This document shows, one piece after another, positions 1-12,735 of a stretch of DNA of 64,000 bases. Numbering within the stretch: the first letter of the stretch is position 1; each line of letters opens with the position of its first letter. The translations under genes and the position numbers were made by a program. Source of the DNA: Bactericera cockerelli (Eukaryota > Arthropoda > Insecta > Hemiptera > Triozidae); contig CM044959.1 in the NCBI GenBank assembly GCA_024516035.1, positions 24,376,933 to 24,440,932 on the forward strand. The letters run 5' to 3'. Under the pieces are notes generated by a model. That model was not told where the DNA came from and did no database searches. It saw nothing but the letters and a program-made list of their open reading frames with translations.

Positions 1-41
1 TTGGTTAAACATTCTCCGGGAGAGTTTCTATCCATTCCCGC

Positions 42-141
42 AGTACTCCCAGAGAAAGATGTTTCCGAGCACGCTTTTTTTACTCTCTCGTAGTACTCCC
101 AGAGAAAGATGTTTCCGAGCACGCTGTTTTTACTCTCTCGT
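42..141 (+). repeat. Two tandem 50-bp units
   Basis: AGTACTCCCAGAGAAAGATG starts at 42 and 92; the copies differ by one T/G. In the IFT122 intron before the first exon seen. Confidence 0.9.
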
Positions 142-283
142 ATCAATCTCCGAGACTACTATATCGGAGTTAGTAGATCAGAGACACCTTTTTGTTTAAG
201 GGGAAGTATGTATACGTAGTTATGAATTTGACTCATATCCAATTAATTAAGACATTTAATTTTGTCTTTTTTCCCTGTCACAG

Positions 284-3200
284 GTCATGCGTTTGTTCTT
301 ACACACCAACCTTGGGACCGAAATACTGAACATCGGAAAATACATAGAGCAGTTACACTTGAATGAAACCAGAGATCAACTAGCGTGCGTAACGAACACC
401 AGGCTTTTGTATGTGTATTCTCTGACCAAAGATACACCACAACTCTATCACGTAAGTTCAATTCGAAAACGGAAAACTAGATTGATTTAACTCTAACCAC
501 GTCATCGTGGTGGAGTGGGTCTCACACGTGGTTCGCGTAGTTTGTACACAGGTGACCCAGGTTTGAATCCCAGTGTTGTCAGAATTTTTTGGCTCTGTAC
601 TGTATATAATACTAGCTGTGTATATTCGTGTTTTGTGAGGAAAATTACGTTTAATTAGGAAGCTGCTTGGATTCAGTAGCAAAATCTTGGGCTACTAGAA
701 TAAAAGAAATCGTGAAAGAAATGCTGAGTCTTCCACTAATACTCTCAATATTATTATAAAAACAGAAAGACATGTGCTATTTATTAAGAAAATGAAATTA
801 CCGTAATTCAGATTATTGCTTCAAGTTGGTTTGTCATTTGGTTTCAGGAAATGTACGTGGATCACTTCGCATGGAATGTGCATGTACCGGATATGTTCTG
901 TTACTCCAGCGATTTTCAGCTCAGTATTCGCACCAGTACGTTTCCCCCTCATCAGCAGACCTTATCAGTAAGTTACCATCATAGGAGTAGACCCTGTCAG
1001 TAAGTTACTATCATATGAGTAGACTCTGTTAGTAAGTTACTATCATATGAGTAGACCTTATCAGTAAGTTACTATCGTATGAGCCTGTCCTTGATGAACA
1101 GACCTGTCAGTAAAAAAACAAAAAACCTACCAAAATTGTATAAGGTACAAAACTTTACGCCAATAGTATAGCCATAAGCAAAAACACTTCTCTTTCACAA
1201 ATTGTTTTCAACTTTTAATGTTTATTTTCAATTTTTTATTAACTTTCAGGGTAAAGTCCTGTCTTTGTTCGGCTCCAAGCTATTTGTCCTGAAGTCAGAC
1301 GCCTCGGGTATCGAACTCATCCAGATACCCCTTTCCATACCGATGTACCAATACATTGAGCACAGCCAGTACAGCCAGGCCTACTCTCTGGCGTGCCTGG
1401 GAGTGACAGGAGACGACTGGAAGAGCCTGGCCCTGGCTTGTGCGGACAGCTTTCACTTCCAGGTGGCTCTCAAATGTTTCCGCAAGCTGCAGTCTATACA
1501 TCACATTGACCTCATCACCAACTATTTGGTAAATTTTCAATATCTTCATGGGGTGGGGGGTGTAGAGAGGGGGGGAGTAATCACAGTAGTCTTCGTGGGG
1601 GCGAGGCGGGGGAGGAGGGTAGAGGGGTTATGTGAGAAAAATACTCTGTCTTGCAAGAAATCCCTGAGAATTTTTGAAATATAGTACTTTGATAGAAAGA
1701 AAGAAAAAGTATCACATGTATGAACAACTTACATATTTTCTCTTTAACCTTTATTTTAGCGTCGATGGCGCGTTAAATGCACCAGTTCTTATAGGATCAC
1801 CGAAGTTAAGCAACGAAGTAAAGACTGGCATTCCGGCATTCGTTATAATGGCATTCCGGCCCAACCCAGGCTGGGCGAGGATAATGTAGGTAGCAGGTGT
1901 GTGAGTTTCCTACGATTGGAGGGTAACACCCCGGTCGTGATATGATCATGCAGTTGAAAGCGACGTTAAAACCAAACAAAAAAGATAAGACCATGCGTCA
2001 GTGTTATTTGTACCTAACTTGGGACTTGAACATCCGACCTCCAGATTACAAGTCGATCGATCAAGTTACTGAGGTTGGTTTATATAGCATGACGTACTAT
2101 TATTTATTAAGTTTAATCTCACCGAGTACTCCTGATATGTTAATTATACCACCCTGAGAGCGCGCGATTAGCTCAGTGGTTAAGCACTTGCTTGCCGTGC
2201 GGAAGGTCTTGGGTTCGATCCCCCGTGCCGACAAAACTTTTTATTCTTAATTATTTTGTTACAATTGTTTGTAAGGGATACCTTCCGGTGCGCATGTGTT
2301 GACACAGCACCTAAATGGGAAGTATTGTGTCTTTTCTCGCCCATCAGAGGGGAGGGATACTACGGGATGGGCAGGCTACAACACAGACCCCAAGCGTCTT
2401 CAGTAGCTTCTTTTTCATGGCTACGAAATATTAGAGGCTGTGAAACACTCATCTTAAAAAAATTGGACTAATAACTCTCTTTTACCTAACAGTTGTTTGT
2501 TACCACTATCACGTGGTCTAAGTCATAGGGGAGAAGAATCCAGCATTGGGCGGGATTAGATCTATTTTAAATACCAGGTTCACACTCTAACTAACTACTC
2601 GTCTTCCTATAAGTAGTTAAACAAATAAATTTGGGAGAGTAAAACAGCACAACTCATGGTCTATTTTCAGAACTCCCCGAATAAGAATGACGAGAGAGAG
2701 CAGTTCATAGTCCTAGGGGATTTGCTAGCTCTGGAGGGCAGATTCAAAGAGGCGGCCAAATTATTTGTGAAGGGAGAGCAAGCCCATCGCGCTGTCACCA
2801 TGTATTCAGATCTGAGGATGTTCGATATGGCCCAGGTAAAAAGAATTAGGAAGTCAACAACTTTTAATCATGCATATCTTTCCCTCTTATCACATAAATT
2901 TAGGTACTTCCGGTTGGCATTTTCGAGTGTGTTCTTCTCTGGGTACTCACCCTCTTACATCGTATGTACTGAAGTTCAGTAACAGAGATTTTTTTTTCGA
3001 AAATAAGAAGAAAACAATAATATTTTAAATTTCTTACAGGGAAATGGCTCGGGGATTTGAACCCAGAACCTTCTGCCTGGTAACCGAGTATTTTACCACT
3101 GAGATAATTGTGAGCTCAAAATAAATAAATAAGTTAAAAGTATTGTGAACTCGTGATGGTGGCTATTTCCGGTCCCACTTAGGCTGGGTGAGATTAATTT

Positions 3201-6200
3201 GAGAAGCTGTTTTGTGAGTGTCCAGCGAAGGAGGGTGAAACCCCCATCGTGATACGAACATGTATTTAAAAGTGACGCTAAAATCAAAGGGACTATAAAC
3301 AGGGAGTAGACCAGCATTGGCTTGGTTCTGGGGGCCCTTGTCAATTATTAGCCTCCTTGTAAAGACAGTGGTACAAGTGCTGAGTCATTCCTCCACTGTC
3401 TGGCTACCATCGTTCACGATGACGTCACCCTATGATGATGAAAAAAAAAAAAAAAAAATTGGAAATGTATTACAGGAATATCTCGGAGTAGAGAGCAAGC
3501 ACGTGGACCAGAAGGTTCTGTTGAAGAAGAAAGCGGAGTGGGCTGAAAACATAAATGAACCCAAGACAGCGGCAGACATGTACATGTCAGCCGGGGAAGT
3601 TGGCAAAGTCATTGAGATATATGCCCAGCAGGAATGGCACGACAAGTAAGCACTCAATATAAAACATAATCCATTCTATTTCATGTTATACGCAATATGC
3701 ATATACATTATAATAATATAATAATAATATCGCCTTATTTATACTGCCCGATTAGGACTATTAAAGTCCCATTATTCCAGCAGTAAGCCCGAGAAGACAT
3801 ATTATTATGTGGTAAAAATGCCGAATGGGAGGATAACTTATCATGTCCCGGCTGGGTTTCGAACCCACGAACTCTGGAATCTTTGGATTCGCAGAGTGCC
3901 GCCTTTACCACTGAGCTACCCGGACCGGATACATTGAGCTAGTTCTCAAAAAAAAAAAAAAAAAAATGTTTAAGTTACATAACAACTGCAAGGTTCGGAC
4001 TTGTGTAGTGGTTATTGAAATTCGAACGCTCGTGATGTTGGTTATTACCGGCTCTATGTAGGCTGGGTGAGGTTAATGGGGACACCTGATCTTGGAGTTT
4101 TTTATTTTTAAATCTATTTTATTAATAAAATCAGCATTTGAAAATATCCCTCCCTGAATTAAAAAGTTTAAGTTTAGTAGATTTAAAATTGTGATGTGAT
4201 GCCTTTATTTCAGACTGGTACAATTGGCGAGACCTATGAGCAAGACAGACAGCGTGTATCTACTGTCGATAGCAGAACACCTAGAACGCTTGCACAAGTT
4301 TGAAGAAGCAGGAGAAATCTATCTGAAACTGGGAGATCGCCAGAAGATTATCAAGGTAATTATTGAAGAAGAAAAAATTCATAAACTTCTCAAAGTTCAA
4401 GCGAATGGAAATCAAGTTTTTTTGTGTAATACCTTATTGACGAAATCTTTTTTTTTTTTTTTTTTTTTTAGGATTATCGGAGGTGGAATCCGGGGAAATG
4501 ACTGGATTGAATCAATCAATAGTAAATCTTAATATATAAAATCCATCTATACATTTATTAATTTATAATCAACAGAATTTTGAAACGCCTGGATTAAATA
4601 ACTTAAAATTTGGCAAAAAGCTTCCATCTGTTATGAAGGGACACACGAGGAAAGAATATTTAAAACATTCCAGCTATTTTAGCTAGTTTTATTATATTGG
4701 TCATTTTTTAACACTACCTACCTTTCTACAACTCTGATTGAGAGTCTTATATAAATCCATACGACACAATACGACACACAGTAATAATAATAATAATAAT
4801 AATAATAATTTTGCCTTATTTATACTGCCCAATTAGGACTATTATGTCCCATTATTCCAGCAGTAAGCCCAAGACGTATTATTATGTGGTAAAAATCCCA
4901 AATGGGAGTATAACTTGTCATGTCCCGGCTGGGTTTCGAACCCGCGACCTCTGGAATCTCTGGATTTACAGAGTGCCGCCTTTACCACTGAGCTACCGGG
5001 ACAGATATATTTTTACTATATTGGTCATTTTTTTAACGTAGGTACCTACACTACCTACCTTTCTACATATCTGATTGAGAGTTTCATATAAATCCATACG
5101 ACACAGTACCACACACGTTAGAAAAAGAAAAAAAAAAATATACGGTTGAGATTAACGTTAAAAAAAATCCTGTCTTGTGTTGCAGAACCACGCGGCTGCA
5201 GGGCAGTGGGAGGACGCGCTGAGTCTGGCCAGCGGGGAGCTGAGGTGCGAGATATTCCTGGACTATGCTCGCTGGCTTGCTGAGCAAGACCAGTTCCTGC
5301 AGGCTCAACAAGGTATACACTCTTAGAAGTCACCGTGGCAGAGTGAGTTAGCGCGCTAGGCATTGCACGCACGGTGACCTGGGTTCGATCCCCAGCGGGG
5401 CAGGTTTTTTTCTGCTCTGTTCTTGGGTGTTCGGGGTCCACTCATACCTCGTGAGGAAAAATGAGTAGTTACTTGTATGAGTAACGACCAGTGGCGGCAT
5501 TACCAGAGTAAAAAGAAATTAATGTAAAAGAATAATTCGAAAAGTACAGGAGGCTCTTAGTAATGCTGCGCTACCCACAAAAAAATTGTGAAGAGGCCTT
5601 GTGCTTCACCACAAATAAAACCATACATACATACAGGTATACACTCTTCCTGCCGCGCCGGGCTGGTCTAATAGTAGAGAAAATGGATAAGTATAAGTAG
5701 TGCTTTATTTAGACTGTCAGCGCAAGACAGGTAGTCCCATTATGCCAACAGTTTCGGGTTGGTGTAATAGTAGAGAAAATGGATAAGTATAAGTATAAGT
5801 AGTGCTTTATTTAGACTGTCAGCGCAAGACAGGTTGTCCCATTATGCCAACAGTTTTGGGCTGGTGTAATAGTAGAGAAAATGGATAAGTATAAGTAGTG
5901 CTTTATTTAGACTGTCAGCGCAAGACAGGTTGTCCCATTATGCCAACAGTTTCGGGCTGGTGTAATAGTAGAGAAAATGGATAAGTATAAGTAGTGCTTT
6001 ATTTAGACTGTCAGTGCAAGACAGGTAGTCCCATTATGCCAACAGTTTCGGGCTGGTGTAATAGTAGAGAAAATGGATAAGTATAAGTAGTGCTTTATTT
6101 AGACTGTCAGCGCAAGACAGGTAGTCCCATTATGCCAACAGTTTCGGGCTGGTGTAATAGTAGAGAAAATGGATAAGTATAAGTAGTGCTTTATTTAGAC

Positions 6201-7156
6201 TGTCAGCGCAAGACAGGTGGTCCCATTATGCCAACAGTTTTGGGCTGGTGTAATAGTAGAGAAAATGGATAAGTATAAGTAGTGCTTTATTTAGACTGTC
6301 AGCGCAAGACAGGTAGTCCCATTATGCCAACAGTTTTGGGCTGGTGTAATAGTAGAGAAAATGGATAAGTATAAGTAGTGCTTTATTTAGACTGTCAGCG
6401 CAAGACAGGTTGTCCCATTATGCCAACAGTTTCGGGCTGGTGTAATAGTAGAGAAAATGGACAAGTATAAGTAGTGCTTTATTTAGACTGTCAGCGCAAG
6501 ACAGGTAGTCCCATTTTGCCAACAGTTTAACAAAGCACCTCTTTATTTATTTGAGTATAAATACATGTCGTTTTATTTCTCTGTCGGCGTGATAAAGACA
6601 GTATACTTTCCGGGCAACCTAGCTGTTTTTGGTTCCCATATGTGAGAAAATTCCAACCCGTATGTTTCTTGTTCTCATTTATTGAACTATACAGATTTTC
6701 ACAAAATGGCCGAGTCAACCATCTAGATGTCAAAGTAATTTTTTGATTGGTACCTAAACAATGTCTGGGTTAAATGATGTTTCAAAGTATTCCTCGATAC
6801 ATACCTATATAATATTATACAGTAAAACAAGTTCCATACAGAACGTTTATTCATCCGATCAATATAGTTCGTTCGTTTTTTGTTGTTTTTATTGCAGCCT
6901 TTCACAACGCAGGTAAAACTGAAGAATCTCTCAAGGTGCTCACTCAAATGATCGAAAATTCCATCAATGAATGCCGGTTTCAAGACACGAGCTATTACTA
7001 CTGGCTCCTAGCCAATCAGTACCTCGCTATCGACCTCCCTCAGTCTCAGTCTTACAATCAGTTGGCCAATGTGTACTACACATACAACATAGTCTACAAG
7101 TACTGTCAAGAACCGTTTACATCGTACAAACCCGATGTTTTGTTCAACGTTTCCCG
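284..7156 (+). CDS. IFT122: IFT122 (intraflagellar transport-A subunit), C-terminal half, eight exons
   Basis: Exons read in phase at 284-451, 848-967, 1250-1528, 2671-2835, 3476-3645, 4214-4355, 5186-5312 and 6898-7156, all bounded by AG and GT, giving about 476 residues. The order matches vertebrate IFT122: the end of the second WD40 propeller (first two exons), a linker containing MYQYIEHSQYSQAYSLACLG, then TPR/alpha-solenoid repeats. Recognisable blocks are MYSDLRMFDMAQ, EPKTAADMYMSAGE, DYARWLAEQDQFLQAQQAFH, DTSYYYWLLANQY and the run PFTSYKPDVLFNVSR. IFT-A drives retrograde transport in cilia and import of membrane receptors. The N-terminal propeller lies before the window. The exons for the C-terminal zinc-binding region were not found after 7156, where the reading stops at a good donor (CG|gtaagg) and the sequence soon becomes poor. 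Each exon is free of frameshifts. The family match is strong; the C-terminal end is unknown. Confidence 0.93.
500..720 (+). mobile_element. SINE-G-like copy, diverged
   Basis: GTCATCGTGGTGGAGTGGGT, GTGACCCAGGTTTGAATCCC and TTTTGTGAGGAAAATTACG resemble SINE-G parts in order. Confidence 0.6.
968..1110 (+). repeat. 32-bp minisatellite copying the IFT122 splice donor
   Basis: GTAAGT occurs at 968, 1000, 1032 and 1064, exactly 32 bp apart. Each unit ends with a variant of the last exon bases AGACCTTATCA before the next GTAAGT; the unit before 1064 is identical to the exon end. Confidence 0.9.
1759..1983 (+). mobile_element. 5S rRNA-derived SINE in IFT122 intron
   Basis: GCGTCGATGGCGCGTTAAAT, GGATCACCGAAGTTAAGCAA, CAACCCAGGCTGGGCGAGG and GTTGAAAGCGACGTTAAAAC in order; somewhat rearranged near GCATTCCGGC, which occurs twice. 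Confidence 0.8.
2025..2092 (-). mobile_element. SINE-B head fragment
   Basis: CCGACCTCCAGATTACAAGT and CGATCAAGTTACTGAGG match the minus-strand tRNA-like head; no body. Confidence 0.6.
2161..2465 (+). mobile_element. SINE-A (tRNA-Gly-like head), full copy
   Basis: Head GATTAGCTCAGTGGTTAAGC (A box) with a TTGCCGT anticodon loop and GGGTTCGATCCCC (B box). Body: TTTGTAAGGGATACCTTCCG, GTGTTGACACAGCACCTAAA, TACTACGGGATGGGCAGGCT and TTCATGGCTACGAAATA, then a short A tail. About 300 bp, in an IFT122 intron. Confidence 0.85.
3145..3293 (+). mobile_element. 3' module of 5S/SINE-E family
   Basis: TTAGGCTGGGTGAGATTAAT, AGGGTGAAACCCCCATCGTG and a degraded AAGTGACGCTAAAATC end, in an IFT122 intron. A shorter fragment (GTAGGCTGGGTGAGGTTAAT) lies at 4020-4085. 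Confidence 0.65.
3720..3930 (-). mobile_element. SINE-D copy
   Basis: Minus strand head CCGGGTAGCTCAGTGGTAAA, B box GGTTCGAAACCCAGCCGGGA, then the tail with CTGCTGGAATAATGGGAC, GGGCAGTATAAATAAGGCG and an ATT microsatellite. Confidence 0.8.
4788..5010 (-). mobile_element. SINE-D copy
   Basis: Same parts as the copy at 3720, including GTCCCGGTAGCTCAGTGGTA and the ATT-repeat end at 4783-4808. Confidence 0.82.
5329..5525 (+). mobile_element. SINE-G (tRNA-headed) in IFT122 intron
   Basis: GTGGCAGAGTGAGTTAGCGC and GACCTGGGTTCGATCCCCAG, then TTCGGGGTCCACTCATACCT, CGTGAGGAAAAATGAGTAG and CAGTGGCGGCATTACC. Confidence 0.8.
5661..6533 (+). repeat. 96-bp satellite, about nine units
   Basis: Units near 5661, 5758, 5859, 5955, 6050, 6146, 6241, 6337 and 6432. 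Each has GGCTGGTGTAATAGTAGAGA, GCTTTATTTAGACTGTCAGC and CCCATTATGCCAACAGTTT, with few differences; one unit has an extra ATAAGT. It lies in the IFT122 intron 5313-6897. Confidence 0.92.
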
Positions 7157-7584
7157 GTAAGGAACCAAGATTACTAGCTGGAGAAGTGTGCGTTCTCTCT
7201 GATATACAAAACTTTGTCGCGGGTTAAATTTCCACCCATAGAATAAGTTATTAATCAATATACGAACATGTTGTGATTTCAGAAAATGCTCGAAAATTAT
7301 TTAAAAGAAAGACTGTGAGAAACTGAGTAAAGTGACTTTTTAGTGTCATTCTTTCAAGATAAACAGAGTATGTATTGTATTGTAGATATTGTAAAATTAA
7401 CAAAATTCGTTCATTAATGAATGACTGATCGCTGTCAATTCTAAAGTAATTGTAGGGTTCCTTTGATTACCTAATAGTGGAATAATATTTTTTTAACAGG
7501 GATGCCACGCCAGCCATAGAGAAAATCTTAAATTTTCAACCTGTTGAAAAATGTACTGAATAAATTTTCTTCCATCAAAATGTA

Positions 7585-7800
7585 CTTCCGTTGTGTAACG
7601 GTTGTAACTACTGCTCGTGGGTCCGATCCCCAGGTTTTGCGAAAATATCCAATAAAAACTTGTGACCTCCAAAGTATTATCGACCATGTGGGGTTGACGT
7701 TTCTGACACAACCTAAGCTGGATGAGGTATGTGGTGCGATTCCCAGGGAGTTAATGGTAAAACCCCCGTCATGAATTATTTAGAACAACAAATGGTACAG
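7585..7800 (+). mobile_element. SINE-E copy, degraded
   Basis: TGTGTAACGGTTGTAACTAC and TCCGATCCCCAGG (B-box-like) are followed at a distance by CAACCTAAGCTGGATGAGGT and GGTAAAACCCCCGTCATGA. Confidence 0.55.
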
Positions 7801-8039
7801 ACTAGGTGTAATATAATTAGGAATAGATGGTGGAAATTAAATAAGAATCAATTGGTTACCAGCTTATTCGTATTTACTATAAATAAATCCATGAACAATA
7901 AAAACCCCAGGCATACAAAATTTCCCTCCATCCTCACACGCTCACGCACAAAAACTTAACCAAAAGTTTGCCATCAAATGTGGAGAAGCTTCCCCAATTT
8001 ACTGCCTATACCAACCTGAGGACACCGGGAAACAATATT

Positions 8040-8165
8040 TTCCCTAGCTCATTCAAAGCGCCTGGCTGAAACCCAGAGGCGCGGGTTCGAAACCCAGCGG
8101 GACATGACGTTATCTCCCATTTGGGATTTTGTAACATAATTTAATATTGCTTATTTAAACCTTTT
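8040..8165 (+). mobile_element. SINE-D copy, degraded
   Basis: CCAGAGGCGCGGGTTCGAAA and CCCAGCGGGACATGACG match the head; the tail breaks up at the border of the noisy region. Confidence 0.55.
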
Positions 8166-11100
8166 CTCTAACTCAATATAAATAAGCTGTAAGTCACCTG
8201 GAAAAAAGAAAACCTCGCAAAAAAAAAATTCTAGGTCCTTTTTTATTAATATCTCTAAAAAAATAACCCTTTTTATAAAAAACCGGGATATAAGAGAAAA
8301 ATTTTCCGGCCCTTAGTTTCTTACTTCCGGTTTGACGTATTATTATACTATTTCTCTAATAGTTAATCTAATCTGCTGTACATTTTTATCCAATAAAGCT
8401 ACACTAACGGAAAAGAAACCCGGGGTCCACCATTGAATATTGAACTAATAATTTACTATAAATCATTTTTTGACTTTTGTTGTACGGTGTGAAACTTTAA
8501 GAAATTGTTGCAAAAAAAAATCCCATTAAAAAATAAACACTTGATCGAAATTGAAGTATACAATTTCTCGGATTAAGAACCTCCGGCCCCACTCACCGGG
8601 GTAGGTTAAAATTTGAGTACCGGTGGTTTGTGAGTTTCCAGTGATTGGAGTGTAGATTAACCCGTGAAGTTAAAGGACTTAAAAAAAAAAAAAAAGCACT
8701 CTAAATTACCTTCAAGTCTGATCTCCCATACATGAACATGAAGGCCAACATACCACCCCAGGAGCAAGTCCTCATCATCTGCTACCCTCTCCACGCACTG
8801 CCCTCAACTCCTCCTCACCCCTCAACTGCAACAAGCTTCGGTACTCCTTCTCACGTCGGTGCGCGGGGAGAGTTCACTTGAGGGGGAAGAGTCGGGGGCG
8901 GGTTCACTGTGAGGGGAGGGGGAGATGCGGGGGCACGGCAGATCCGTACTCAGGAGACGAAGAAACCTACGGGCACTCCAATACCCCTCTCTGACCAAAT
9001 CCGTTCATTGTGAGACTTTTCCCAATCTTCCATATTTTACTTCCGAGAAATTTCAAATTAAAATGGGGAAGTATTGTTTCGTTTTTTTTATATTGTTAAT
9101 GTGACCATCATTGAAAGCGACGTTAAACCCAAATTAAAAATAAAAATTCAGTCTTTGGCCAGAAAAAAAAAATACAAAAAAGTTGAGTAATGCAAGTAAA
9201 ACCCGATGATTACGTAAATTGGACTTTATGAATAATATAATTAAACGTATTTTCTTTGTGCTACTTACCTATCAAAATTTTAGTGGGTAGTAAACATTAA
9301 GAACTTTTACTATCTGATGCCTATTTCCTTCTTTGTGCTAACTCCCCACGGTCCCTCCTCAAACCCCAAGGGAACTATTTTAAAGTACAATTAAAAAATT
9401 CCACTATCCGAGTTTAATCCATCCCGTGCTTCAAGCCTAGTGCGCTAGACCAGGGTGACTGATGAATATTCTATAAAATTGTTCTTTTAGGTATTTCGGG
9501 TCTTTCCACAACCAAAAAACGGTAACACAACTTCCATTTTGATCCACCAATTGATGCCCAAAAACTCTAGCATCTTCCCTATTTGTAATTATGCTCTTCA
9601 TACAACTTAAATCGCCTCTTGCCTACTTTGTTTGGAACGGGGAATAATCACAAATAGGTCTCTCGAGCAAAACAAATAAATTTCCAAGCCCGAACTTTCA
9701 AAAATTAACCAACCCATTGGATCACATTAAACAATTTCACATTTTCTGAGACTTGTGTACGTTAAGTCCGAACATATTTAAGTAAGGGAAAAGGACATCT
9801 AAAATAAAAACTCTTTCCAGAATGGAAGGATCTGGGTTTAAGTGGGCGAGGGGAAGCGAGTCAATGGACCAGGCACGTGGTTAATCAAGGGCCCCCCCCT
9901 GCAAGCCGCTATATAAAACTCGCCCATTTCCTTGGGCTCCTGGACTCTGGCTTTAGGGGGAGTCGGGTTTTATTCTCCCTTATTTTTTTAACGGAATTTT
10001 AAGTCCTTTACATTTTATTCCAACAAACCGATTTTTTTTTCCCAACTTTAACTTTATGGGGTACCATTCCCTCGGGCCATTTTTTTAAAAAACAATAATA
10101 AAATTGTTTTGAAAAAATTGACTAAATTTGGACCACCACACTCTATTGAGAAATCAACTTTTTTTTTTACAATATATAAAATTTGGAACTTTTTCTATTA
10201 ATAGATTATTAGTTACTTAAGGTTTAGGTCTTTTTCACAAAAATTTAAGGCGCGGTTTTATTTTTTTGTTTTTTAATCCTTTCGCAAAACAGGGTGGTCC
10301 AAACCACCCAGCTCTCAGAACGGCTTAACAATTAAATTTTAACAAACTTCCCAATTATCTGAATTTCTTGAGAAAATTTTTGAACCCTTTCCCAATGCCC
10401 CCAAACTTTTAAACAATAAATTTTTTTCTTTCAACAAAAAGTACAAACAAACTCATGTAACAATAAAATGAAAAAAAATACTCCCCCTTCATCTCAAAAA
10501 AAAAAAAAACGATTTTAAAAAAAAAATAGACCTGGATCGGGGGATTTTTAGGGGGGTTAATTTGAATAAATATAAAAGATTAATTTAAAAATGGAAAAAG
10601 TTTTCTACTTACATAATTTCCACTTTCTTACATAAAATCAAAATTTTAAAACCCTTTTGGATTTTTTTTTTCAAATGAAAAACTTCTGAAATGCTTTAAA
10701 ATTGGGGGGGGGTTTTAGTCATTAATTATGCGAGAGGTTAGTGTCTGTTTCTTCCTTAACCACTGTTTTTTCCCCCTCTTTATTAATCTTTTAAAAGCAA
10801 AACTATTTAAAAAACCCAAAAATGTCACACCCTTTTCGAATCGGGGTTTTTCAGGGTTTATAGCGAAATCTATTCACTCGATCATGGAAATTTAAAGAAT
10901 TTTGCAAACACATTTAAAATATTGAGCTATCTTAAATTTTATAGCATTACTATAAACCCTGATCCAAACAAACCCCAAAAGGTCGAATTTTTTTGAACTT
11001 TAAAGTTAAAGTAGGGTTTTTTTTTTTTTTTTTTTTAATTTCTTAAAGCATGGCAACCAAATACAAGTGTTTACCCGGGGACTTTCTAACTTGGGGAATC

Positions 11101-12479
11101 CTACGAAACCGAGCATTCGACGCGGGGTGGAATTTTTCATACTGGGGAATTAAACCATTTAAATTTTAAATGAAAAATTTTCATAAAATTTTAATAAAGA
11201 AAGTGAAATTTTTCAAAATAGGTTATTTTTATAAAGTAAATACATTTTCAGATATTTTGCTTACCTAATTTTGTTAATTATTTTTTTTTTTTTTTGAATT
11301 AAGTTTATTCACATTTATAAAAATGATAAAACATATCACCCTATCTATAATTCTAGATTTCTATATCACACACACACACACACCCTCACCCCTCTCTCAT
11401 AAAAACTTCATCCAGACTCAAGTCTAGCATTCTTCCATATTAACCCTACAGTTTGATCAACTATTTAAAAATATTTTATATATTTTTTTTTTTTTTCAGA
11501 TGACCACAAAAAATTTTAAAGGGGAAAAATTCAAAAGGTTTTTTCCATTCTGTAGAACTTGATGGTCTAAATTTCATCAATCAATTTATTTTTTTAAAAT
11601 AATAAACAAATGTAGTGTTTCACAAAAAGTTATTATCAAAAACCCCCTCTAAAATCCTGTTTATAGCAATTTTTATTTCCATTTTAATTTTTTCCTATTT
11701 TTTTCTTGTAAACCTTTTTATTACTTAAAGTTATAACACCTTTACACAGGAAATACACATTTCAATTATTTATTCAAGACAACGGGTTCCAGCATTTATG
11801 TTCATACTCATACCCACTAAAACCTTTTTTCCATGACCACAGTATTGTTTTTACTTAAAAAATCTACCTTTTAAAAAAAAAAAAAAGCAATGTTTTTTTT
11901 TTATACTTTTTTTTATTATACAAAAAAACAATACTTTTTCCCCCTAGTTTTCAGTTGTTTTTTTTTTTCTTGTATTTTTTTTTGCGGGGGGGGGGTTTTT
12001 TCGGGATTTAAAATACAGGGGTTTTTTTTTGCATTTGGGTCAATTCTTTCTGTATTTTTTCCTACTATGTACTTTTTTTTAAAACCCAATCTTCTTCCTT
12101 TTTCCTTTTTTTTTTATACACCTTGGGGGTTTTACAAAAAGCAAACAAAAACACTGCCAATTTTTTGGACAAAAAAACTTCCTTTTTTTGGTTCCCCTTT
12201 TTTTAATAGGGCTTTTTTAAAATTTTATACAAATCACTTTATCTCCAAAACTGAAAAAAAAAAAATTCCCCCCAAAACCAAGATAAATTTTTTCTTTTTT
12301 TTGTCCAAAATTTTGGATTTTCTTAACTTTCAACTAAATCATATTTAAAAAAAATAAACAAATCACTTTTAAAAAAGGAAAAGCAAACATCAAAAAAATT
12401 TAATTTTTGGATTGCAAAAAGGGGACTTTTTTTAAAATAACACATTTGAAGAGAGAAAAGTTTTTTACAAAATAGACCG

Positions 12480-12735
12480 ATAAATCATGTTGTCAGCAAA
12501 GGGCTCGGGTTCAAACTCCCACACTAACAAAATTTACAAAAATTATTCAGTCTTTTTGTAAAACCTTCATTGCCGTGTTGCCCCCCCCCAAAAGGGGGAA
12601 AGGGGAATATTGGTCACTTCTCACACATCAAAGGGGCCCAATATGGGTTCGGTACAACACAACCACAACATCTACAGTAGCTCCTGTTTCATGTCTCCCC
12701 AAAAAAAAAGGGGGGGGAAAAACCTCTTTTTAATT
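12480..12735 (+). mobile_element. SINE-A remnant in the noisy region
   Basis: GGGCTCGGGTTCAAACTCCC near 12500 and CTACAGTAGCTCCTGTTTCA near 12672 match SINE-A head and 3' body; the part between carries inflated C, A and G runs. Confidence 0.55.

Larger units (their letters stand above)
7157..8190. other. IFT122 downstream intron, no exon recognised
   Basis: Begins with a good donor. Apart from SINE-E and SINE-D remnants I see no coding sequence that continues IFT122. Confidence 0.6.

Noticed and set aside
5661..6533. CRISPR-like array
   Set aside because: Units are contiguous and nearly identical with no unique spacers, in a eukaryotic intron; this is a satellite.
11890..12348. 152-residue open frame rich in Phe
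   Set aside because: It is a translation of T runs in the homopolymer-rich stretch with no motif; chance frame.
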